Assembly: GCA_025451725.1 (NCBI GenBank) | Contig: JANWJX010000067.1 | Span: 1-35,205 of the forward strand | Length of the DNA stretch: 35,205 bases | DNA from: Allostellaceae bacterium | GTDB taxonomy: Bacteria; Pseudomonadota; Alphaproteobacteria; ATCC43930; CGMCC-115725 | Direction: 5' to 3' | Shown: positions 1-8,368 of the stretch, piece after piece | Position numbering within the stretch: the stretch's first letter is position 1 | How the letters are laid out: every line of letters begins with the position of its first letter | Position numbers and translations under genes: made by a program | The notes under the pieces: generated by a model | The model's database searches: none | What the model was told of the DNA's origin: nothing | Seen by the model: the letters and a program-made list of their open reading frames with translations, nothing else

Positions 1-891
1 CCGGGCGAACCGCCTGCCCTGCCTCGGCTCGATTGCTTCGCCGCGCCCGATGCTTACAGTTTCGCCTTCAAAGGCCATGTCGACTGCAACTGGTTACAGG
101 CGCTCGAAGTCGGCATCGACCCGGCGCACGCCTCGTTCCTCCATCGCTTTTTCCAGGACGAAGATCAGGCCAATGCCTATGGCAAACAGTTCCGAGCCAA
201 CTCGATCGACGCCGACGTGCCGATGAGCCGCGTGTTGCGCGAACACGACCGGCCGACCATCGACGTCGATAACACGGATTACGGCCTGCGCCTCACGGCG
301 CTCCGCAAGCTCGACGAAGCGCGGACGCACGTTCGCGTCACCAACCTGATCTTTCCGCACGCCGCGCTGATTCCGCTGAGCGAGACCATGACCATCACCC
401 AGTGGCACGTCCCCGTCGATGACGAGAATTGCTACTGGTATGCGATCTTCACCAGCTTCCGCGATCCGGTCGACAAGGAGGCGATGCGGCGGCAGCGGCT
501 TGAACTTTACACGCTCCCCGACTACAAGCCGCGCCTCAACCGCCACAACGATTGGGGCTACAACGCGGCCGAGCAGAAGACCCAGACCTTCACCGGCATG
601 GGCATGGACATCAATGTCCACGACAATTGGGCGGTGGAGAGCCAGGGCCGCATCCACGATCGCACGCGTGAGCATCTCGGCCAGACCGACAAGGCGATCT
701 CGGCCTATCGCCGCCTGCTGCTCGACGCGATCGCCAAGGCCGCGACGGGCGAAGAACCGATCCTGTCGCGGCCCAACGGGCACGAACTGCCGATCACGGT
801 GGACGGCGTTGCGCCCGCGAACGAATGGGCCGATTACTGGCGCGAGGCCGACGCCAAGCGTCGCCGCACCGCTCCCTGGCAAGCGGGATGA
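1..891 (+). CDS. Rieske non-heme iron oxygenase, alpha subunit (C-terminal part, 5' end outside window)
   Basis: The reading frame is open from base 1 to the TGA at 889-891, so about 296 residues of the catalytic half are present and the N-terminal Rieske [2Fe-2S] domain lies upstream. The segment NWLQALEVGIDPAHASFLH (near residue 40) matches the phthalate-dioxygenase-like family, where this stretch carries the bridging Asp and the two His of the 2-His-1-carboxylate iron site. The family hydroxylates or dealkylates aromatic and related substrates using electrons from a reductase; the substrate cannot be read from the sequence. The stop overlaps the ATG of the following cyclase gene (ATGA), implying translational coupling. 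No reductase is visible in the window. Confidence 0.88.
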   Translation, partial: PGEPPALPRLDCFAAPDAYSFAFKGHVDCNWLQALEVGIDPAHASFLHRFFQDEDQANAYGKQFRANSIDADVPMSRVLREHDRPTIDVDNTDYGLRLTALRKLDEARTHVRVTNLIFPHAALIPLSETMTITQWHVPVDDENCYWYAIFTSFRDPVDKEAMRRQRLELYTLPDYKPRLNRHNDWGYNAAEQKTQTFTGMGMDINVHDNWAVESQGRIHDRTREHLGQTDKAISAYRRLLLDAIAKAATGEEPILSRPNGHELPITVDGVAPANEWADYWREADAKRRRTAPWQAG

Positions 892-2672
892 CGATGGTCG
901 AGCGTCAGCGCCGCAAGCTGACCGCCATCCTCGCCGCCGATGTCGCGGGCTACAGTAGGCTGGTCGGCGCCGACGAAGAAGGCACGCTGCGCCGCCTGCG
1001 CGCCGTACGCACCGAAGTGATCGAACCCGAAATGACGACGAATCACGGCCGCCTGTTCCATACCGCCGGCGACAGCATTCTCATGGAATTTGCCAGCGTC
1101 GTGGATGCGGCGCGCTGCGCGGTCGCGGTGCAGCGTGCGATGGCGGCGCGCAACGTTTCGCACGCGCCTGCAAAACGCATCGACTTCCGCATCGGCATTC
1201 ATCTCGGCGACGTCATGGTCGAGGCCGACGGCAATTTGCTCGGCGACGGCGTCAATATCGCGGCGCGGCTAGAAGGCATCGCCGATCGCGGCGGCCTCGC
1301 TCTGTCGCATGCCGCCTACGATCAGGTGCGCGACAAAATGCGGGAGAAATTCGCCGACCGCGGCGAGCACACGCTGAAAAACATTGCGCGGCCGGTGCAG
1401 GTCTATGCGATCGAGCTCGGTCATCCCGCGTCGGCGCAACCGAGCACCGAGAATGTCGCCGCGACGGAGCCGCCGCGGCTCAGCATCGTTGTTTTGCCCT
1501 TCGCCAATATCGGCGGCGACCCGGAGCAGGAATATTTCGCCGACGGCGTGACGGAATCCCTCAACACCGATCTCAGCCGCATCGCCGGCTCGTTCGTGAT
1601 CGCGCGCAACACCGCCTTCACCTACAAGGGCAAGCATATCGACGTAAAGCGGATCGGCCGCGAGCTGAACGTTCGGTATGTCCTCGAAGGGTCGGTGCAG
1701 CGCGGCGGCAACCGGATGCGCGTCAATGTGCAGCTCGGCGACGCCGAAAGCGGCAAACAGCTATGGGCCGAACGTTTCGATAAGCCGGTCGCCGACCTGT
1801 TCGACATGCAGGACGAAATCGTGACGCGGCTTGCCGGCGCGCTCAATACCCAGCTCATTGCCGCCGAGGCACGGCGCGCCGAACACTCGCCGCGCCCGGA
1901 TTCGATGGACCTTTATTTTCAGGGTATGGCCTGCGCCAACAAAGGCCTGACCCCGGAATATATGACGAAGGCACGCGACTTCTTCGAACGCGCCCTCGCG
2001 CTCGATCCCGGCAATATCGAGGGGCTGGTCGGCGTCGCGATGGTCGACACCATGTTCGGGGGTTCGTTCTTCACGCCCGACCGCGCAGCGCGCCTCGCGG
2101 CGGCGGAAAAGGCGCTGAACCAGGCGCTGAGCCTCGCGCCCGAGCATGCCCGCGCGCACATGTATAGCGGCATGGTCAAGATGTGGACCAACCGGGCGGG
2201 CGAAGGCATCACCGAATGCGAGCGGGCGCTGCAACTCGACCGCAACCTGGTCAACGCCCATGTCAGTATCGGGCTCGGCAAGATTTTCGACGGGCGCGGC
2301 GGCGAGACCGAGAAGCACATTCTGGAGGCGCTGCGCCTCAGTCCGCGCGACACGGTCGCGTACCTGTTCGCCTTCGTCGCGGGCAACGGCATGATCTATT
2401 CCGGCCGTTACGAAGACGCGGCTCGATGGCTCAGCCGCGCCATCGAAACCAATCGAAATTTCCCGCTGGCGCATTTCTATCTCGCCGCGGCGTCGGTCGA
2501 ACTCGGCAAGTTGGAAGAAGCCAAAGCGGCTGTCGCGGCCGGGTTCGAGTTCGATCCGCGGTTTACCATCCGCCACTTCCGGGCCGGCGCTGCGAGCAGC
2601 AACCCGGATTATCTCGCCCAGCGCGAACACCTCATCGATGCCTTCCGCAAATTGGGGGTGCCGGAAGGATGA
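888..2672 (+). CDS. Class III adenylate cyclase with FlgO/TolB-like middle domain and TPR repeats
   Basis: 594 residues. Residues about 10-190 form a class III nucleotide cyclase domain that should make cAMP. The metal-binding Asp residues are visible in ADVAGYS (D18) and in GDSILMEF (D62), and the transition-state Asn and Arg in GDGVNIAARLE (N123, R127), so the domain looks active. Residues about 210-335 (from LSIVVLPFANIGGD) resemble the TolB/FlgO-like domain common in alphaproteobacterial cyclases; the remainder is helical TPR-type sequence for protein contacts. No membrane segment is seen, so it is probably cytoplasmic. I chose the ATG at 888 because it overlaps the preceding stop as ATGA; upstream in-frame ATG 825 would lie deep in the oxygenase gene. 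Its 3' end again overlaps the next gene by 4 bases. Confidence 0.9.
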   Translation: MTMVERQRRKLTAILAADVAGYSRLVGADEEGTLRRLRAVRTEVIEPEMTTNHGRLFHTAGDSILMEFASVVDAARCAVAVQRAMAARNVSHAPAKRIDFRIGIHLGDVMVEADGNLLGDGVNIAARLEGIADRGGLALSHAAYDQVRDKMREKFADRGEHTLKNIARPVQVYAIELGHPASAQPSTENVAATEPPRLSIVVLPFANIGGDPEQEYFADGVTESLNTDLSRIAGSFVIARNTAFTYKGKHIDVKRIGRELNVRYVLEGSVQRGGNRMRVNVQLGDAESGKQLWAERFDKPVADLFDMQDEIVTRLAGALNTQLIAAEARRAEHSPRPDSMDLYFQGMACANKGLTPEYMTKARDFFERALALDPGNIEGLVGVAMVDTMFGGSFFTPDRAARLAAAEKALNQALSLAPEHARAHMYSGMVKMWTNRAGEGITECERALQLDRNLVNAHVSIGLGKIFDGRGGETEKHILEALRLSPRDTVAYLFAFVAGNGMIYSGRYEDAARWLSRAIETNRNFPLAHFYLAAASVELGKLEEAKAAVAAGFEFDPRFTIRHFRAGAASSNPDYLAQREHLIDAFRKLGVPEG

Positions 2673-4108
2673 GCTTCGTCGAACGACATGGGCTTCGCAC
2701 GCCGGATCAGGCGAAGCTAGCGGCCGAGATTCTAAAGCGCATCGCTGCCGAGAATATCGAGGTGGTGCGGCTGTCGATCGCCGATCAGCACGGCGTGCTG
2801 CGCGGCAAGGCGGTGACCGCGGCGGAAATGCCGGGCGCGATGGAAAACGGCTGGAGCTTTTCGACAACGCTGCTGATGAAGGACACGTCGCACCGCACCG
2901 TGTTTCCGGTATTCAGCGCCGGCGGCGGTTTCGGCGTACCGGAGATGGAAGGCGGCGCCGATCTGGTGATGGTGCCCGACCCATCGACGTTCCGCGTTTT
3001 GCCCTGGGCGCCGCATTCGGGCTGGATGCTGTGCGACCTCTATTTTCCCGACGGGCGACCGATGCCGCTTTCGACGCGGCAGCTTTATCGCGGGCTGGTC
3101 GATCGGCTCGGCGAGGCCGGCTACGACTATTTCGCCGGCCTCGAAGTCGAATTCCATATTTTCAAGCTCGACGATCCGAGCCTGCGCCCCACCGACACCG
3201 GCCAGCCGGGCCAGCCCGGCAATCCCCCCGCCGTATCGTTGCTGACGCAGGGCTATCAGTATCTGACCGAGTTGCGTTACGACCAGCTCGACCCGGTATT
3301 CGAGCTTCTGCGCCGTAACCTTGCCGCGCTCGATCTACCGCTGCGCTCGCTGGAAGTCGAATTCGGCCCGAGCCAGGTCGAGCTCACCTTCCCCGCCGGC
3401 ACCGGCATGCTTCCCGCCGACAACATGATTTTGTTCCGCAGCGCGACCAAACAAATCTGCCGGCGTTACGGCTATCTCGCCAGTTTCATGTGCCGCCCGC
3501 GCCTCCCCAACGTGATGTCGAGCGGCTGGCATCTCCACCAGTCGCTGCGCGACCGCAAGAGCGGCAGCAACGCCTTCACCGACACGCGCGACCTGCTAAG
3601 TCCGGTCGGGCGGCACTATCTCGCGGGCCTGCTCGACCACGCCGCCGCATCCGCCGCCTTCACGACGCCGACCATCAACGGCTACAAGCGCTACCGCCCC
3701 TATTCGCTGGCGCCCGACCGCGCGATTTGGGGCCGCGACAATCGCGGCACCATGCTGCGCGTCATCGGCGCGCCAGGCGACAAGGTCACGCATATCGAGA
3801 ACCGCGCCGGCGAACCTGCCGCCAACCCTTATCTCTATATGGGCTCGCAGATCGTCGCCGGGCTCGACGGCATCAAGCGCAAGCTGGAGCCGCCGCCGCC
3901 CGCCGATACGCCCTACGAGACCGAAGCGCCGATGCTGCCGCGGCATCTCGGCGAGGCGCTCGTCGCGCTGCGCGGCGACGATTGCCTGCGCGAAGGTTTC
4001 GGCGCCGCCTTCGTCGATTGCTATCGTCAGATCAAGGAAGCCGAGCTGGCGCGATACCAACTCGACGTCAGCGACTGGGAACAGCGTGAGTATTTCGACT
4101 TGTTTTGA
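2669..4108 (+). CDS. Glutamine-synthetase-family ligase (probable gamma-glutamyl-amine/amide ligase)
   Basis: 479 residues, about the length of GlnA-type enzymes. Metal-site glutamates are visible in GLEVEF (E159, E161) and LEVEFGPSQVEL (E229, E231, E238), followed by the His motif SGWHLHQSL (H288, H290), a substrate-loop stretch NGYKRYRPYSLAPDRAIWG, and the C-terminal signature ENRAGEPAANPYLYMG. Canonical GlnA has an acidic residue before the ANPYL motif where this protein has GEPA. Members outside true GlnA join glutamate to amines such as anilines, isopropylamine or polyamines. ATG 2669 overlaps the cyclase stop (ATGA), placing it third in an oxygenase-cyclase-ligase operon. Its last 41 bases overlap the convergent hydrolase gene. 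The substrate is unknown; a housekeeping glutamine synthetase is unlikely given the neighbours. Confidence 0.88.
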   Translation: MSFVERHGLRTPDQAKLAAEILKRIAAENIEVVRLSIADQHGVLRGKAVTAAEMPGAMENGWSFSTTLLMKDTSHRTVFPVFSAGGGFGVPEMEGGADLVMVPDPSTFRVLPWAPHSGWMLCDLYFPDGRPMPLSTRQLYRGLVDRLGEAGYDYFAGLEVEFHIFKLDDPSLRPTDTGQPGQPGNPPAVSLLTQGYQYLTELRYDQLDPVFELLRRNLAALDLPLRSLEVEFGPSQVELTFPAGTGMLPADNMILFRSATKQICRRYGYLASFMCRPRLPNVMSSGWHLHQSLRDRKSGSNAFTDTRDLLSPVGRHYLAGLLDHAAASAAFTTPTINGYKRYRPYSLAPDRAIWGRDNRGTMLRVIGAPGDKVTHIENRAGEPAANPYLYMGSQIVAGLDGIKRKLEPPPPADTPYETEAPMLPRHLGEALVALRGDDCLREGFGAAFVDCYRQIKEAELARYQLDVSDWEQREYFDLF

Positions 4109-5078
4109 CCGGAGTCACCATCTCGCGCCACGCCGTGACGATTGCGGCGATGCCCGCGGGTGAGACCACCATCCCAATATGCCCAAGGCCGGGCACGATC
4201 GTGATTTTAAGATCGGGCCGGCCGGGCTGGAGCGTGGGCGCGAACTTGTCCGGATAGAACAGCTCGTCCGAACCGCCGACCAACAGCGCCACCGGCTTTC
4301 GGCTGCGTTGCAGCGTGGTCCGATAGTCGCGCTGCGGCGCGGCGAAATTGACCGCGAGGCGGAACGAATACCAGCTGGTCAGCGATTTGACCTTGGGCGA
4401 GGTTGCAAACGCGACGATCGGCAAGCCATTGAACCAGTCGACGCCGATGCCGTTCAAGAGCGACAGCGCGACGATGCGCGGCACCGCCACCGCGGCCCAG
4501 TCGCCATAATTCGGCCGGTGCGTCGGCGCGCGGGGCGGCAGCGCGGGCGAGATCATGATAAATCGATCGAACAATTTTTCGTCGCTGCCGCCGATCACCC
4601 GCAGCACAAAGCCGCCGCCGGAGGAAAACCCGATCAGCGACAGGCTGGCCTTGGGATGCGCCGCGCGCAGCATCGCCACCATGTCTGCAAGATCGTCGTC
4701 GAGCTGGCCGATATAATCGATGTCGCCCTGATGCGGCGACCCGTAATGGCCGCGCAAGACCGGAACATAAACCGAGGCGCCGGCGTCTTTCATCGCCCTG
4801 GCCAGTGCGTGCATGCCGCTGCTGTCGTCGGAGGAGCCGTGAATCATGACGACGATCTGGTCGCCGCCGCCCTCATAGACGCGATAGCCGAGCTTGACGC
4901 CATCGCGCGTAGCATAGGTTTGCACCGGCGGCATGTCGCGGAAATCGACCGTCGCGAAGGGATCTTGGATCGAGGCCAGGGTCGGCGGCTTCGACGGCGC
5001 GTCGAACGCCAGCACGCCGGCAACCGCCGCGAGCACCAATACGACAATCGCTGCCGCCCCCCAGAGAATTTTACCCAT
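4068..5078 (-). CDS. Membrane-anchored alpha/beta hydrolase (serine hydrolase/lysophospholipase-like)
   Basis: 336 residues. An N-terminal hydrophobic stretch (about residues 4-24, WGAAAIVVLVLAAVAGVLAF) is a signal anchor, so the enzyme probably faces the periplasm. The oxyanion-hole region MIHGSSDDS and the nucleophile elbow GFSSGGG are clear, and the late acid and His (GSDELFYPDKF, GLGHIGM) complete a Ser-Asp-His triad. The substrate is unknown, likely an ester or lipid. Start: ATG at 5078 has GGAGG six bases upstream; an upstream extension in frame lacks a signal and would run through the regulator gene. The start overlaps the end of the winged-helix gene by 8 bases, indicating co-expression. 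The 3' end overlaps the convergent ligase gene by 41 bases. Confidence 0.85.
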   Translation of the reverse strand: MGKILWGAAAIVVLVLAAVAGVLAFDAPSKPPTLASIQDPFATVDFRDMPPVQTYATRDGVKLGYRVYEGGGDQIVVMIHGSSDDSSGMHALARAMKDAGASVYVPVLRGHYGSPHQGDIDYIGQLDDDLADMVAMLRAAHPKASLSLIGFSSGGGFVLRVIGGSDEKLFDRFIMISPALPPRAPTHRPNYGDWAAVAVPRIVALSLLNGIGVDWFNGLPIVAFATSPKVKSLTSWYSFRLAVNFAAPQRDYRTTLQRSRKPVALLVGGSDELFYPDKFAPTLQPGRPDLKITIVPGLGHIGMVVSPAGIAAIVTAWREMVTPVKTSRNTHAVPSR

Positions 5079-5331
5079 CGCCGCCTCCATCCAAGATTTC
5101 GCGCAAGTAAGCAACGCGATCGGCAAAAGCGCGGCGGCCGGCGCGCGTCGCCTTGACGCGCGTCTGCGGCTGCTTGCCGACAAACAATTTTTCGATCGCG
5201 ACGCAACCGGCCCTCTCGAGCGTATCGAGATGCGCGCCGAGATTGCCGTCGGTCGCCGCCACCAAATTCTTGAATTCCAGCGCTTTGTTCGGCGCCAGCA
5301 CGTTTAGCGCGGCCATGATCTTGGGTCGCAT
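5071..5331 (-). CDS. Small winged-helix transcriptional regulator (HTH_34-like)
   Basis: 86 residues forming a single winged-helix domain: helices around IMAALNVLAP and FKNLVAATD, recognition helix in GNLGAHLDTLERAG, and a beta-wing with KLFVGKQPQTRVKATRAGRRAF. This matches the short MarR/ArsR-related 'winged helix DNA-binding' family (PF13601-like), whose members often regulate the gene next to them. The start is fixed by an in-frame TAG directly before the ATG at 5331. It sits 21 bases after the acyltransferase gene and overlaps the hydrolase start by 8 bases, so it may control itself and the hydrolase. No ligand-binding domain is present. Confidence 0.82.
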   Translation of the reverse strand: MRPKIMAALNVLAPNKALEFKNLVAATDGNLGAHLDTLERAGCVAIEKLFVGKQPQTRVKATRAGRRAFADRVAYLREILDGGGDG

Positions 5332-5352
5332 CTATCCGCTACGGTAGGCCCC

Positions 5353-6243
5353 TCATCCCGGCCAGCGGCGGTGCAGCCACAGCCACTGTTCGGGCCGCGC
5401 CAGCACCCACGACGCGATCATCCCGTTGACCTGGGTCATGGTTTCGAGATCGTCGGCGTCGCGATCGCCCGAGCTGACAATCTCGAGCGGCGGCAACACG
5501 GTGAAGCGGAAATGCGCGCCGCCGAGCCGTTCGGTGCGGATCGGCACGACCGGACAGTCGAAATGCCGGCCAAGCCGCGCCACGCCCGGCGCCGTCATTG
5601 CATCGTGGCCGAGAAACGGCACCGCGATGCCATCATTCTGTTTCTGGTCGACCAGCAGCCCGACGTGACCGCCGCGCCGCATGTGTAGGAGCACGGCGCG
5701 GCCACCCTCGGCGCCCTTCGTGACGGCGTTGCGTCCGGCCAGGCTGCGGCGCTGCATGGCATCGACCCACGGATTGTTGGCGTGGCGATAGACCGACAAC
5801 AGGCTCGCGCCCATCATTCGGTGCACGGTCGCTGGCCCAACCTGCCAATTGCCGAGATGTCCGCCGAACACAATTCCGGGCTTGCCGTCATTCATCATCG
5901 CGACGACGCCCTCGCGGTTGACAATGGTCACGCGGCCGGATCGCGGCGAGCAGATCCAGCGAAGATGCGGATACTCCGCCATCGAACGGCCGAGATTATC
6001 CCACATGCCGCGTACGATCGCGCGGTTCTCGGCGTCGCTGTTGAGCGGCATCGCGCGGCGCAGATTGCGCATCGCACGGCGCGAGATCGCGAGCCGCGGG
6101 CCGAGCGCGCGGCCAACGCGACCGCCGAGCGCGGAGGCCCAGTCGACTGGAATACACGCGAATATCGCCATCACTGCCAGGAGTCCGGCAGCCTCGGCGG
6201 CATGGGCGGCGGCGCGCCGATATCGCGGAGGGAATTTTTTCAT
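5353..6243 (-). CDS. LpxL/HtrB-like lysophospholipid (lipid A) acyltransferase with altered catalytic motif
   Basis: 296 residues, the usual length for late lipid A acyltransferases, with an N-terminal membrane segment (about residues 17-33) and the family landmarks: GKPGIVFGGHLGNWQ, the GLLVDQK stretch (substrate and oxyanion region), VPFLG and the C-terminal WLWLHRRW. The family transfers acyl chains to lipid A precursors at the inner membrane. The catalytic motif is normally H-X4-(D/E); here it reads H129-L-G-N-W-Q134, so the charge-relay carboxylate is replaced by Gln. It may be a paralogue with changed activity or another acyl acceptor (for example ornithine lipid). It lies 39 bases after the RsmB-type gene on the same strand. 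Confidence 0.86.
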   Translation of the reverse strand: MKKFPPRYRRAAAHAAEAAGLLAVMAIFACIPVDWASALGGRVGRALGPRLAISRRAMRNLRRAMPLNSDAENRAIVRGMWDNLGRSMAEYPHLRWICSPRSGRVTIVNREGVVAMMNDGKPGIVFGGHLGNWQVGPATVHRMMGASLLSVYRHANNPWVDAMQRRSLAGRNAVTKGAEGGRAVLLHMRRGGHVGLLVDQKQNDGIAVPFLGHDAMTAPGVARLGRHFDCPVVPIRTERLGGAHFRFTVLPPLEIVSSGDRDADDLETMTQVNGMIASWVLARPEQWLWLHRRWPG

Positions 6244-6282
6244 CGCACGTCGTGCATTGTCTCACCGCGCCGTCGGATCATG

Positions 6283-7590
6283 TCATTGTTTCCGCACGAG
6301 TCGCGCCGCGTAGAACCCGTCGAGGCCGCCGCGATCCGAGAGGTGGCACGGCAGGGTGCGAAGGTCACCGTCAGGCGTGAGGCATTCGCCGAGTCCGCCG
6401 ATCTCGTCGGCGATGATCGGCACGCGCTGTAACGGCGCGCGGGCGAGCAGCGCCTCGATTTGGCGCGGCCCCTCCTCGACCTCGAGCGAGCATACGCAAT
6501 AGATCAACGTGCCGCCGGGCGCCAGCATATTGACCGCCGCATCGAGCAGCCGCGCCTGCAACGGCGCAAGCCGCGCGACATCCTCGGGCAATTTGAGATG
6601 TTGAATGTCAGGATGACGGCGGATCGTGCCGGTCGCGGTGCATGGCGCGTCGAGCAGTACCAGCGGCACCGACTCGCGCGGCCGCCAGGTCGCGGCGTCG
6701 GCGATGATCATCTCGGCCTCGAGCGACAGGCGCGCCAGATTTTGCCGCAGTCGCGTGACGCGCGCGGGCGATCGGTCGACTGCGATAACCCGCGCCCCCA
6801 TCGCGGCGAGTTGCGCCGTCTTGCCGCCCGGCGCGGCGCAAAGATCGACCGCAATCTTGCCGGCGATTTTGCCGAACAGGCGCGCCGGCAGCGCCGCCGC
6901 AGCGTCCTGCACCCACCACGCTCCCTCGTCGTAACCGGGCAACTCCGTCACCGGCCCGGTTTCCTCGCGGCGGATCGTGCCGGTCGGCAGCGTCGTGCCC
7001 TCAAGCAGCGCCGCCCAGTCGGCGGCTGCCGGGTCGCGCGGCGTGATGTCGAGCGGCGGGTCGCACGAATGCGCGGCGGCAATGGCACGCGTCGTGGTTT
7101 CGCCATAGGCGGCGCACCAGCTTTGCCAGAGCCAGTCGGGCGTGTTGAGCCGCGCCGCGTCCTGCGTCGCGATCAGCGCCTCGCTTTCGCGCGCCAGCCG
7201 CCGCAGCACCGCGTTGACCAGCCCCTTCATCTTGTGATGGCCGACAGCATCGACCAGATCGACCGATGTCGAGACTGCGGCATGACCGGGCGTACCGAGA
7301 AACGCAAGCTGCGCCACACCGAGCCGCAGCACGTCGGTAACGGGACGCGCGCGATCCGGCAGCGCCGCCGACAGGCCGTGCGCAATCAGCGCGTCGATCT
7401 GGCCGAGGCGGCGCAGGGTGGTGGCAATAAGCTGTCGCGCAAACGCCCGGTCGCGGGGCACAAGCAGAGGCAGGCCCCGATGCGCGGCCAACGCCTCGTC
7501 CAGCGCCTGGCGGCGCCACAAGACCGCCGCCAACAGATCGTGCGCCACGGAGCGGGCCGATGGCGCCGCATCCACTGAAGGTGCTGACAT
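6283..7590 (-). CDS. rsmB: RsmB/NOP-family 16S rRNA (cytosine-5) methyltransferase
   Basis: 435 residues. The N-terminal ~130 residues are a NusB-like RNA-binding domain (ARQLIATTLRRLGQIDALIA, VLRLGVAQLAFLGTPGHAAVSTSVDLV), followed by an AdoMet-dependent methyltransferase domain. The SAM loop DLCAAPGGKT, the motif IV catalytic region DAPCTATGTIRRHPD and the motif VI Cys region YCVCSLEVEEG are all intact, so both Cys of the m5C mechanism are present. It should methylate a cytosine in 16S rRNA (C967 in E. coli). It is the first gene of a leftward run that continues with the acyltransferase. The ATG at 7590 has no strong Shine-Dalgarno. Confidence 0.93.
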   Translation of the reverse strand: MSAPSVDAAPSARSVAHDLLAAVLWRRQALDEALAAHRGLPLLVPRDRAFARQLIATTLRRLGQIDALIAHGLSAALPDRARPVTDVLRLGVAQLAFLGTPGHAAVSTSVDLVDAVGHHKMKGLVNAVLRRLARESEALIATQDAARLNTPDWLWQSWCAAYGETTTRAIAAAHSCDPPLDITPRDPAAADWAALLEGTTLPTGTIRREETGPVTELPGYDEGAWWVQDAAAALPARLFGKIAGKIAVDLCAAPGGKTAQLAAMGARVIAVDRSPARVTRLRQNLARLSLEAEMIIADAATWRPRESVPLVLLDAPCTATGTIRRHPDIQHLKLPEDVARLAPLQARLLDAAVNMLAPGGTLIYCVCSLEVEEGPRQIEALLARAPLQRVPIIADEIGGLGECLTPDGDLRTLPCHLSDRGGLDGFYAARLVRKQ

Positions 7591-7664
7591 GTGTTATAGC
7601 TGGCACTGAGGTCCGCCACGATCAAGACTTGGCAAACGCATCGCGGCGAGGCATCAAAGAGCAA

Positions 7665-8366
7665 ATGAGCGATTACGACAATCGGGAGGTCGTCGTGACG
7701 GGCGGCACGGGGGCGCTGGGCGCCGCCGTGGTCGGCGCGTTGTTGGCGCGCGGCGCCACCGTGCATGTGCCTTGGCGCAGCAAGAACGAGGCCGATCGTT
7801 TCGTCCATCGCAGCCATGCCAAAATTCGCCTGATCGAGGCGGAACTCGGCGACGAGACGGCGGTGGCGCGGTTCTATGACGGCGTCGGCACGCTGTGGGC
7901 GTCGATCCATATCGCCGGCGGGTTCGCGATGTACCCGATCGCCGATACCGATCGCGCCGCGCTGATGAATCAAATCGAGACTAATTTGCTGAGTTGCGCG
8001 CTGACTAGCCGCGCCGCGGTGATCGCCATGCGCAAGGCCGGTGCGGGCGGCCGCATCGTCAATGTCACCGCCCGGCCAGCCCTCGAGCCCCGTCACGGCG
8101 GCGGCATGACCGCCTATGTTGCCAGCAAAGCGGCAGTCGCCGCGTTCACCCAGGCGCTCGCTAGCGAAGTGGTTCACGAGAACATTCTCGTCAACGCCGT
8201 AGCGCCCGGCACGATTGATACTCCCGCCAACCGCGCATCGATGCCCAAGGCCGATCCGAACAAATGGGCCAAACCCGACGAGGTGGCAGCGACCATTCTC
8301 TATCTCGCCTCGCCCGACAATCGCGTCACCAGCGGGGGCATCGTGCCGGTTTACGGGCGGAGCTGA
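7665..8366 (+). CDS. Short-chain dehydrogenase/reductase (SDR)
   Basis: 233 residues. The nucleotide motif TGGTGALG is at the N-terminus, the SDR Tyr-Lys pair is seen as AYVASK, and the C-terminal part (NAVAPGTIDTPANR, PDEVAATILYLASP) is typical for classical SDRs. It should oxidise or reduce a hydroxy/keto group with NAD(P)(H) in the cytoplasm. ATG 7665 was chosen because the domain begins immediately after it and an AAGAG element precedes it; an in-frame ATG at 7560 would add 35 unrelated residues overlapping the divergent rRNA methyltransferase. The CoA-ligase gene starts 2 bases after its stop, so the two form an operon. Confidence 0.9.
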   Translation: MSDYDNREVVVTGGTGALGAAVVGALLARGATVHVPWRSKNEADRFVHRSHAKIRLIEAELGDETAVARFYDGVGTLWASIHIAGGFAMYPIADTDRAALMNQIETNLLSCALTSRAAVIAMRKAGAGGRIVNVTARPALEPRHGGGMTAYVASKAAVAAFTQALASEVVHENILVNAVAPGTIDTPANRASMPKADPNKWAKPDEVAATILYLASPDNRVTSGGIVPVYGRS

Positions 8367-8368
8367 GA

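Noticed and set aside
7591-7600. TATAAC just before the RsmB start, suggesting a leaderless promoter
   Set aside because: It lies two bases before the ATG, so transcription would begin inside the coding region; it cannot serve the annotated start.
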